Origin: Sisyra terminalis
Lineage: Eukaryota; Arthropoda; Insecta; Neuroptera; Sisyridae
Direction: 5' to 3'
DNA: 64,000 bases
Assembly: GCA_958496175.1 (NCBI GenBank)
Contig: OY292278.1
Span: 2,294,001 to 2,358,000 of the forward strand
Each line of letters begins with the position of its first letter. Position 1 is the stretch's first letter. A model generated the notes under the pieces. It worked only from the letters and a program-made list of their open reading frames with translations. It was not told the origin of the DNA and made no database searches. Made by a program: the position numbers and the translations under genes. Positions 1 through 7,018 of this stretch are shown one piece after another.

Positions 1-155
1 TAATTCCGGGGAAACTATTCCTTAAAAATAAAATGTTTTTCATTAACATCGTTAAGGTTGATTCAAATCAAGTGCAGCGAAATAAACTATCCCTTATATC
101 CTGTTGTTCCTTTTAAAAATTGTCCTTTTTGAAAGTTTGAAGTGGAATTTGAATT
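1..155 (+). repeat. degenerate satellite monomer, 3' part, at cassette entry
   Basis: The window opens inside a diverged satellite monomer. Base 1 corresponds to 16330 and 59182 in the other two copies. Monomer landmarks are still recognisable (the CCGGGGAAACTATTCC segment, CCCTTATATCCTG, and a diverged version of the GAAATGGAATTG segment), but divergence is far above that among array monomers. Similarity fades at about 155, just before a hairpin element. It is the last array monomer before the non-satellite cassette. Confidence 0.8.
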
Positions 156-160
156 TGAAA

Positions 161-316
161 TTAGCTGTCAAATCACTACAGCTACCTGACAGCAAAACGC
201 TGAACTATTGTGTATGACACGCTCACTTATTGTTAAAACAGAATTGTTTTTTATCTTTGATAAAACTTAATAGTTCAGCTTTTTGCTGTCGGGAGACATC
301 GTTGTGTGACAGCTTA
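161..316. mobile_element. MITE-like hairpin element, copy 1
   Basis: Terminal inverted repeats of about 49 bp (161-209 against 269-316) start with GCTGTCA and end with TGACAGC. The inner parts are nearly perfect: CTGAACTATT on the left against AATAGTTCAG on the right. TTA flanks both ends (161-163 and 314-316), which looks like a 3 bp target duplication. There is no room for a transposase. TTA/TAA duplications are typical of the PIF/Harbinger superfamily; that assignment is inference from the duplication alone. It sits exactly where satellite similarity ends. Confidence 0.6.
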
Positions 317-404
317 TTAATGCACATTAAATTAATGAAAATACCATTTAAAACGATCGATCCATGCTTAAATTGTGTTGACATGCATCTATAAGCTTCA
401 CTTT

Positions 405-420
405 ATCGATTTAAATCGAT
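405..420. repeat. perfect 16 bp palindrome
   Basis: ATCGATTTAAATCGAT reads identically on both strands. It is conserved in all three cassettes. No known function; it could be a protein-binding dyad or chance in AT-rich DNA. Confidence 0.5.
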
Positions 421-738
421 ATTACAATCGTAAAATAATGCTCCGAGTAAAATGGAGTTCCTTAACCTCTTATTTTAGCATACAAACAAAACGCTAATTT
501 CTCGAAAAGTGGACATTTATTTGAAATTCTAAGTTCATTTTCGGTTTTAATGCATCGCATATTATCTAAAAATCATACATTTCCTTAATTTTATTGGCAA
601 GTATTGATTTTTAACTGCGGGTGTTTGGTCGTATATCAACATGGGCAGTTTTAAAAATTGTTGTCTGTAACTTTGAACTAAACAAATAAATAGACAAATA
701 CAACAAAATATGAATAATTTATTTAAATAATTGAACAA

Positions 739-879
739 GTTGTATGGATCCAGTAGTAGATATCGGTAGATCGGTACCTTCTCGTTCTCAATAAAGTTCA
801 TTAGATTGGCTTATTGGTAGTTATTTTTCCGGTGGTTGTTGTTGTTCTTGTTGGTTTTGGCACTAGTGTTGCTTGCTTC
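739..879 (-). pseudogene. coding-like remnant (Asn-rich, then NFIENEKVPIYRY)
   Basis: On the minus strand, codons at 811-879 read EASNTSAKTNKNNNN... to a stop. Codons at 739-801 read MNFIENEKVPIYRY followed by LLLDPYN in another frame. Codon composition here is more GC-balanced than the surroundings, as in decayed exons. The frames do not join and no protein family is recognised. It may be chance or an old gene fragment. Confidence 0.2.
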
Positions 880-1073
880 TAGTTATCCAGCTTCTTCATT
901 CAATATAAATATCTAGTAGATATAAATATTTCTTGCTTTGCTCCTTCTTATTTCTTTATTGCCTTTATTTGATTCTTGAGCCAGACACCTTGCTTATTAT
1001 ATATAGCTATTCGGAGAATAAATTCTTGATGACTTTGCTTATGATGATTCAGCAACGTTCGATTAATTATTAT

Positions 1074-1120
1074 TTACTTCCACTTTTGCGGAAAGGGGCG
1101 CTTCAAATCCAATAAATCAC
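1074..1120 (-). pseudogene. possible terminal-exon remnant (LDLKRPFPQKWK stop)
   Basis: Minus strand: a pyrimidine-rich stretch ending TTTTTCAG (just above 1120) is followed by a short frame reading DLLDLKRPFPQKWK and a TAA at 1074-1076. This looks like a 3' splice acceptor and a last exon. The matching upstream exon and donor cannot be found, so it is only suggestive. Confidence 0.2.
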
Positions 1121-1208
1121 CTGAAAAATAAAATTATATGAATAAGAAAAGAACATTCTCTTCTTCTTAATCTTTAACATGGTTTCCAATAGATAGATAT
1201 ATGGAGAT

Positions 1209-1289
1209 AAATTGATCAGAATCTGTTTCTGCTGGACGGTCCTTTTTCAGCGAACTCTTGTCCACGAGCTGTTCCAGCAGGTCGATAAT
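1209..1289 (-). pseudogene. coding-like remnant (IIDLLEQLVDKSSLKKDRP)
   Basis: A minus-strand frame of about 27 codons reads IIDLLEQLVDKSSLKKDRP and then an acidic tail. GC-rich codons (CTGCTGGAACAGCTCGTGG) stand out against the AT-rich background. Upstream the frame is closed by a stop. A second frame over the same bases is also open, so the reading is uncertain. Family not recognised. Confidence 0.2.
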
Positions 1290-1858
1290 TGCCTACGTTT
1301 CCTTTTCCCTTCTGGTCCCTGTGGTAGATATAGTGACGTGGGATTAGGAATGTCCGAATACTCAATAATTCGTCCATTCTACGTTAGCAAATAGAATCTC
1401 TGGACTGCTGCGGGTCTCTAACTTGGTTTAAGATGGAATCATTTGATATTCCTACAATGAAAAGTCAAAGTTAAAACATAAATATACATGGGTAAGCATA
1501 ACAATATAAGAACGTCTCGTACCTGCATTATATACTATATGTAGTATAATAAATGAACGCTTAATCGAAATTTATGTTCAGTGTTCAAAGAATTCAAAAT
1601 CCTCGTAAATCTATCTACATCATAGGTATTGTTGCACTATTACTTTCATATCATGACTCGAAAAAAAAGGCGAGAAGAGCAACGTGCAAAAGTAAGAACC
1701 GAAGAGGATTTGGTGTGAAATCTGGTCCAGTTTTAGTCGTAACGAGTTCGGTTGGTTGTCCAGTAGCAAAAAAGCTCACGTGACTACAGCAACTTGTTGT
1801 TCAAGTCGTGGACCATTCGGCATTCAGTGAATTAGAAACGAGAAAGCATCTTGAGTCT

Positions 1859-1975
1859 TCAAGGTACAAAAAGCTCTGCTTTACATGGCCAATGTAAACG
1901 TCTGCTTTCAATACGGACTGCCAAACAGCGGTGATTATTGGGATAGCAGTTTTCAGTTGGAGTATTCAAATCATG
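1859..1975 (-). pseudogene. coding-like remnant with Cys/Trp pattern
   Basis: Minus-strand frame of 38 codons with ENCYPNNHRCLAV followed by LHWPCKAELFV and a stop. The W-P-C...E-L-F-V spacing vaguely recalls the C-terminus of C-type lectin-like domains, but the match is short and I would not name it. There is no ATG or splice partner in frame. Confidence 0.15.
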
Positions 1976-2068
1976 TCATCCTTAAATTGATAAATTCATA
2001 ACAAACTTTTCTTTTGTCGCTAAAATTTCAAATATATAGAAACTAACTTACGTTCAAATCATCCTTGA

Positions 2069-2191
2069 CTATTCAGATGAAAATTTCGACACTGCACCAC
2101 TTCCCTCAACCTCGCACAGTCCATAAGTCGGTAGGTAGGTCCATTTCCAATCTTCCAATGTACATATATTCTTTTCCAAGTCTAAGTGAAT
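2069..2191 (-). pseudogene. coding-like remnant after an acceptor-like site
   Basis: On the minus strand a T-rich tract ending TTTTTTAG precedes a 40-codon open frame (IHLDLEKNICTLEDWKW...) that ends in TAG. A strong donor-like GTAAGT follows about 20 bases later, but no frame stays open to it. Possibly a decayed exon, possibly chance. Confidence 0.15.
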
Positions 2192-2725
2192 CTAAAAAAC
2201 CAACAACAACAACAATTATACGTAGGTACATACCTATACTATGTACGATTGATTAGGTAATAGTTGTTCATTAAAAACTACCAAGCTATAAAACTTACTT
2301 CTCATGTCTTCTTACCTATCAACTAAATAGGTCGGAAATCGCCTTTGAATTAAATAACTAACTTTTTCTTCACACTTTAGCTATCTATCCAGTCATCGAT
2401 ACATATAGCTAATACCTAAGCGATTATTAATTGATAGTTAATGAGTTATTGACAAAAATTGAAGTAACACTTTGAGATTTGAATCTAAAAACTAGTGGCA
2501 CATGGAAACGAGTCACAAATGTTCAAACACGATTTACCTACCAAATGCTATTGCAATTATTTTCACGATCATTATCTGTTTTGAAAATTACAATAATTCT
2601 AAATTAAATTAATGTAGTTATCACAGTATGCATGGGGTTGTAAATAATCTTGAAGGTTAGAGACAATTCGTTGACAATTCGTTGTGAATGATATAATCCT
2701 ATATTTTACCGTTAGAATTATTCAC

Positions 2726-2759
2726 GGAGTCAGCGGGATTTCGGGGGACGGGTGGTGGT
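2726..2759 (+). other. G-rich segment upstream of the 5S palindrome
   Basis: The most G-rich stretch of the cassette: GCGGGATTTCGGGGGACGGG followed by TGGTGG. Three runs of at least three G plus GG pairs could support a two-tetrad G-quadruplex. It lies about 70 bp before the first 5S fold-back copy. It could be an upstream element of the Pol III unit; nothing in the sequence proves this. Confidence 0.35.
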
Positions 2760-2826
2760 AAATGTTGGAAACGTATGTTTGTTTTCGTGATACTATTCAC
2801 TTCTCTCTCTTACTTGTATCCGCAAT

Positions 2827-2897
2827 GGCAACGCTTCGCGCTGTTCCCAACCAGTCACCCATCCAAATTCTAAACCGCGCTCTATGTTGCTTAACGT
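2827..2897 (-). pseudogene. 5S rRNA 3'-part, minus-strand arm (unit 1)
   Basis: Read on the minus strand this contains GTTAAGCAACAT (box A region), then TTGGATGGGTGAC (box C core) and GGGAACAGCGCG. This is the 3' ~70 bases of 5S rRNA. It is more diverged than the plus arm (e.g. GACTGGTTGGGAAC in place of GACCGCTTGGGAAC). It is head-to-head with the plus arm at 2905, separated by only about 7 bases. No T-tract follows on the minus strand, so termination from this arm looks poor. Confidence 0.85.
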
Positions 2898-2904
2898 TTA
2901 CTGA

Positions 2905-2987
2905 TCGTCCGATCACCAAGTTAAGCAACATACGAACAGTATAGGACTTGGATGGGTGACCGCTTGGGAACATCGCGGGGCATTGGC
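2905..2987 (+). pseudogene. 5S rRNA 3'-part, plus-strand arm (unit 1)
   Basis: About 83 bases match the 5S rRNA 3' two-thirds: TCGTCCGATCACC, box A AGTTAAGCAACA, box C GGATGGGTGACCGCTTGGGA, and the 3' end GGGGCATTGGC. The first ~36 bases of a normal ~119-base 5S are missing and replaced by the inverted arm, so helix I cannot form and this cannot be a standard ribosomal 5S. The intermediate element is altered (AGGACTTGG where AGTACTTGG is usual). The type 1 Pol III internal promoter boxes are kept, and a T-tract follows 4 bases after the end. Confidence 0.88.
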
Positions 2988-2991
2988 AAGC

Positions 2992-3004
2992 TTTTTTTTT
3001 TTTT
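2992..3004 (+). terminator. Pol III-type T-tract (unit 1)
   Basis: Thirteen consecutive T just after the 5S-like 3' end (GGCAAGC then T). Runs of four or more T terminate RNA polymerase III, so this fits a 5S-style terminator. Confidence 0.7.
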
Positions 3005-3254
3005 ATTTTCTTTCAAATTTTTTTCTTTAAAACATTAAATATTATATTCCTATTAATTAAAATCATTATTTTTCTCCTGTTTCCTTAATATAAATCAAAG
3101 CAAAATGAATAAAGTCTTTTTTTACATGTAATTATTACAAAATTAAACGTTTCAAATAAAAAATAAATAAAATAATAAGTTTAATTAATAACAATTAAAT
3201 ATTTAATGTCTTAAAGAATTGAAACATTGAAATAAAATAAAAAAATAACCAATT

Positions 3255-3322
3255 CTACGCCTCGCGTTGTTCCCATGCGGTCACCCATCCAAGTCCTATA
3301 CAGTTCTCATGTTGCTTAACGT
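3255..3322 (-). pseudogene. 5S rRNA 3'-part, minus-strand arm (unit 2)
   Basis: The minus strand again reads box A region, TAGGACTTGGATGGGTGACC and GGGAACAACGCG. It is much closer to the plus-arm sequence than the unit 1 minus arm, so the fold-back stem is longer and cleaner here. On the minus strand a T7 run comes about 12 bases beyond its end, a possible terminator for minus-strand transcripts. Confidence 0.86.
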
Positions 3323-3329
3323 TTACTGA

Positions 3330-3412
3330 TCGTCCGATTACCAAGTTAAGCAACATACGAACAGTATAGGACTTGGATGGGTGACCGCTTGGGAACATCG
3401 CGGGGCATTGGC
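3330..3412 (+). pseudogene. 5S rRNA 3'-part, plus-strand arm (unit 2)
   Basis: Identical to the unit 1 plus arm except CCGATTACC for CCGATCACC. Boxes A and C are intact and the 5' ~36 bases of 5S are absent. Together with the arm at 3255-3322 it forms an inverted repeat of about 70 bp per arm around a ~20 base loop. Confidence 0.88.
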
Positions 3413-3416
3413 AAGG

Positions 3417-3426
3417 TTTTTTTTTT
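3417..3426 (+). terminator. Pol III-type T-tract (unit 2)
   Basis: Ten T directly after GGCAAGG at the 3' end of the unit 2 plus arm. Confidence 0.7.
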
Positions 3427-3640
3427 GTAATTTCTATCAAATTTTTTTCTTTAAAACATTAAATATTATATTCCTATTAATTAAAATAATTATTTTTCTC
3501 CTGTTTCCCAAATATAAATCAAAGCAGAATGAATAAAGTATTTTTTTACATGTAATTATTACAAAATTAAACGTTTCAAATAAAAAATAAATAAAATAAT
3601 TAGTTTATTTACATAAGAATTTAATATTGAATTTTTAAAA

Positions 3641-3906
3641 TGAATAAAACGTTGATTTAAATTGAAAAACTCGTCCATTTAACTGGCCTAGTTTCAGACG
3701 GAAAATGTCACATCAATTTACAGCTCCTTAACTTCCCGGTTCATATTCCCGGCAAACTGTCCCGATAAATTAATATTTCTTTCTTTATAAACTTGAAGGA
3801 AGATTCAAAAATTAATAATCAATCCAATTATAGCGACTTTAACCATCCTATATATCGTTTTTGTTCCCATTAAACATTGTCCTAGTTTCAACTTTGATAT
3901 GGAATT
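3641..3906 (+). repeat. diverged first monomer after cassette 1
   Basis: Satellite similarity resumes near 3645-3665. This monomer has variants seen only directly after cassettes: TTACAGCTCCTTAACTTCCC, AACTGTCCCGATAAATTAAT, TTTCTTTCTTTATAAACTTG, TTAAACATTGTCC. The same monomer follows cassettes 2 and 3, so it belongs to the cassette module. Confidence 0.85.
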
Positions 3907-5639
3907 GTGGACGTCCTGTTACCCACAGGAAGAAAATTTCTACCGATTGAAATTCAATAAAACGTCCCTTATCTTAATTTTTTGAGAAAAATAAGTCTTA
4001 ATTTGAAAAATCGGCCATTAAACTGGCCTTATTTCAGACGGAAAATGTCACACCATTTTACGGCTCTAAACCTTCCCGGTTTAAATTCCCGGCAAACTAT
4101 CCCGACAAATTAATGTTTCTTTTTTTGAGAACGTGGAGAAAGATTCAAACATTAATATTCAATCATACTATAGCAAAAGAAAACATCCCTTATATCCGGT
4201 TTTTCCCAATTTAAATTGTCCTTGTTTTAGCTTTAAAATGGAGTTGTGGACGTCCTGTTACCCACAGGAAGAAAATTTCTTCCGATTGTAATTCACTTAA
4301 ACGTCCCCAATCTTAATTTCTTGAGAAAACTAGGCCTTATTTTGAAAAATCGGCCATTAAACTGGCCTTATTTCAGACGGAAAATGTCATATCAATTTAC
4401 GGCTCTTAAACTTCCCGGTTTAAATTCCCGGCAAACTATCCCGATAAATTAATGTTTCTTTTTTTGAGAACGTGGAGAAAGATTCAAACATTAATATTCA
4501 ATCAGACTATCGCAAAAGAAAACATCCCTTATATCCGGTTTTTCCCAATTTAAATTGGCCTTGTTTAAACTTTTGAAATGGAATTGTGGACGTCCTGTTA
4601 CCCACAGGAAGAAAATTTCTTCAAATTGTAATTCACTTAAACGTCCCTAATCTTAATTTCTTGAGAAAACTAGGCCTTATTTTGAAAAATCGGCCATTAA
4701 ACTGGCCTTATTTCAGACGGAAAATGTCACATCAATTTACGGCTCTAAAAATTCCCGGTTTAAATTCCCGGCAAACTATCCCGACAAATTAATGTTTCTT
4801 TTTTTGAGAACGTGGAGAAAGATTCAAACATTAATATTCAATCAGACTATAGCAAAAAAAAACCATCCCTTATATCCGGTTTTTTCCAATTTAAATTGGC
4901 ATTGTTTTAGCTTTGAAATGGAATTGTGGACGTCCTGTTACCCACAGGAAGAAAATTTCTTCAAATTGTAATTCACTTAAACGTCCCTAATCTTAATTTT
5001 ATGAGAAAACTAGGCCTTATTTTGAAAAATCTGTCATTAAACAGGCCTTATTTAAGACGGAAAATGTCATATCCATTTACGGCTCTAAAACTTCCCGGTT
5101 TAAACTCCCGGCAAACTATCCCGATACATTAATGTTTCTTTTTTTGAGAGCTTGGAAAAAGATTCAAGCATTAATATTCAATTAAACTATAGCAAAAGAA
5201 ACCATCCCTTATATCCGGTTTTTTCCAATTTAAATTATCCTTGTTTTAGCTTTAAAATGGAGTTGTGGACGTCCTGTTACCCACAGGATGAAAATTTCTT
5301 CAAATTGTAATTCACTTAAACGTCCCTAATCTTAATTTCTTGAGAAAACTAGGCCTTATTTTGAAAAATCGGCCATTAAACTGGCCTTATTTCAGACGGA
5401 AAATGTCACATCAATTTACGGCTCTAAAACCTCCAGGTTTAAATTCCTGGCAAACTATCCTGATACATTAATGTTTCTTTTTTTGAGAACTTGGAGAAAG
5501 ATTCAAACATTAATATTCAATCAGACTATAGCTAAAGAAAACATCCCTTATATCCGGTTTTTTCCAATTTAAATTGTCCTTGTTTTAGCTTTAAAATGGA
5601 GTTGTGGACGTCCTGTTACCCACAGGAAGAAAATTTCTT

Positions 5640-6441
5640 CAAATTGTAATTCACTTAAACGTCCCTAATCTTAATTTCTTGAGAAAACTAGGCCTTATTT
5701 TGAAAAATCGGCCATTAAACTGGCCTTATTTCAGACGGAAAATGTCATATCAATTTACGGCTCTAAAACTTCCGGTTTAAATTCCCGGCAAACTATCTCG
5801 ATACATTAATGTTTCTTTTTTTGAGAGCTTGGAAAAAGATTCAAGCATTAATATTCAATTAAACTATAGCAAAAGAAACCATACCTTATATCCGGTTTTT
5901 TCCATTTTAAATTGTCCTTGTTTTAGCTTTAAAATGGAGTTGTGGACGTCCTGTTACCCACAGGAAGAAAATTTCTTCCGATTGTAATTCACTTAAACGT
6001 CCCCAATCTTAATTTCTTGAGAAAACTAGGCCTTATTTTGAAAAATCGGCCATTAAACTGGCCTTATTTCAGACGGAAAATGTCATATCAATTTATGGCT
6101 CTTAAACTTCCCGGTTTAAATTCCCGGCAAACTATCCCGATAAATTAATGTTTCTTTTTTTGAGAACGTGGAGAAAGATTCAAACATTAATAGTCAATCA
6201 GACTATAGCAAAAGAAAACATCCCTTATATCCGGTTTTCCCAATTTAAATTGGCCTTGTTTTAGATTTGAAATGGAATTGTGGTCGTCCTGTTACCCACA
6301 GGAAGAAAATTATCAAATTGTAATTCACTTAAACGTCCCTTATCTTAATTTCTTGAGAAAACTAAGCCTTATTTTGAAAAATCGGCCATTAAACTGGCCT
6401 TATTTCAGACGGAAAATGTCACATCAATTCACGGCTCTAAA
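5640..6441 (+). repeat. duplicated monomer group, left copy (partner 9045-9846)
   Basis: Offset 3405 bases, about ten monomers. Both copies share rare variants: the one-base deletion AACTTCCGGTTTAAATTCC, then CTATCTCGATACATT, then a monomer with CAATTTATGGCTCTTAAAC, then AATAGTCAATCAGAC. Similarity ends where the left copy has CCAGGTATAAATTTCTGG and the right copy CCAGGTTTAAATTCCTGG. Confidence 0.75.
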
Positions 6442-6660
6442 ACCTCCAGGTATAAATTTCTGGCAAACTATCCCGGTACATTAATGTTTCTTTTTTTGAG
6501 AACGTGGAGAAAGATTCAAGCATGAATATTCAATTAGACTATAGCAAAAGAAAACATCCCTTATATCCGGTTTTTCCCTATTTAAATTGGCCTTGTTTTA
6601 GCTTTGAAATGGAATTGTGGACGTCCTGTTACCCACAGGAAGAAAATTTCTTCAAATTGT

Positions 6661-7018
6661 TATTTATTAGATAGCCTTAAATCTACAAACATTGATATAA
6701 CAAGGCCTAAATTCATTTTCTAAATTATTTCTTTTTTCAAACAATTCTAATTTGTTGGCAATTCGAATTGTTTAGAATTTTGAATTTAGACAACGCCACA
6801 ATGTGTTTCGAATTTAGTTGGAAGATATGAGTACATCCACCTGACTCACAGGTGGCACTAAAAACTTAAGGTGGTTAAGTGACATTACATGTCAAGAGTT
6901 CACACGTTCTAGCATAGATGGAAAGACAGCAGATGTCAATTTGACAACTAACTTTTGATAGTATTTCAAATTTTAATTGTATATAATATTAAAATTTAAT
7001 TGTATTTCTTCACATTGT
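6661..7018 (+). repeat. 358 bp insert unit, copy 1
   Basis: Non-satellite sequence placed inside a monomer after TTCTTCAAATTGT. It starts TATTTATTAGATAGCC and ends TTCTTCACATTGT, where the monomer resumes. About 70 bases at the left end and just beyond the right end are similar to each other (GCCTTAAATCTA-AAAC-TTGA...AACAAGGCC), so the insert is flanked by long direct repeats derived from the monomer. Its core has the inverted repeat CCACCTGACTCACAGGTGG (6837-6855), TGTCAATTTGACA, and AT-rich ends. There is no ORF and no terminal inverted repeat. Confidence 0.85.

Larger units (their letters stand above)
317..2725. other. cassette unique region, no intact gene
   Basis: About 2.4 kb of AT-rich sequence without internal repeats. 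The longest ATG-started ORF is 79 codons on the minus strand (562-801). It opens with a GC-balanced, coding-looking part and then turns into AT-rich low-complexity sequence, so it is not convincing. Other plus-strand ORFs are 60-70 codons and are not recognisable proteins. Minus-strand coding-like fragments are listed separately. I see no tRNA box pattern, snRNA signature or transposase. The segment may be a captured piece of ordinary genome that has decayed. Confidence 0.6.
156..3640. repeat. non-satellite cassette, copy 1
   Basis: About 3.5 kb with no similarity to the 339 bp satellite, found again at 16485-19971 and 59337-62823 with only scattered differences (I counted on the order of ten between copies). 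Contents in order: a MITE-like hairpin (161-316), an AT-rich stretch with a perfect 16 bp palindrome, ~2.3 kb without a recognisable gene, a G-rich segment (2726-2759), then two 425 bp units each with a fold-back 5S rRNA fragment. It is bounded on both sides by unusual monomers that are the same at every copy, so it moves or amplifies together with its flanks. Confidence 0.9.
2827..3640 (+). repeat. two tandem 425 bp units (5S palindrome + AT-rich spacer), copy 1
   Basis: The sequence from the 5S palindrome through its AT-rich spacer is repeated: TGATCGTCCGAT at 2902 recurs 425 bases later at 3327. The spacers (3005-3254 and 3427-3640) share CTTTAAAACATTAAATATTA, TTTTTCTCCTGTTTCC, AATATAAATCAAAGCA and TTAAACGTTTCAAATAAAAA. 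The layout (5S-like unit plus spacer in tandem) resembles ordinary 5S rDNA arrays, reduced to two units. The spacers contain no ORF. Confidence 0.88.

Noticed and set aside
31..90. tRNA-like box B (GGTTGATTCAAATC) near 56-70
   Set aside because: No matching box A or cloverleaf; it is part of the degenerate monomer.
562..801. 79-codon minus-strand ORF with an ATG start
   Set aside because: Only its first ~20 codons look coding; the rest is AT-rich and hydrophobic by composition. Kept only as a weak remnant, not as a gene.
2905..2987. Functional 5S rRNA gene
   Set aside because: The first ~36 bases of 5S are missing in all six copies, so helix I and the 5' domain cannot form, and the intermediate element is altered.
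3255..3440. 61-codon minus-strand ORF over the 5S palindrome, and the plus-strand ORF at 2762-2944
   Set aside because: Both are read through 5S rRNA-derived DNA and are chance frames.
6661..7018. Insert unit as a MITE or SINE
   Set aside because: No terminal inverted repeats, no Pol III boxes, no A-tail and no short target duplication; the flanking repeats are long, diverged monomer segments.
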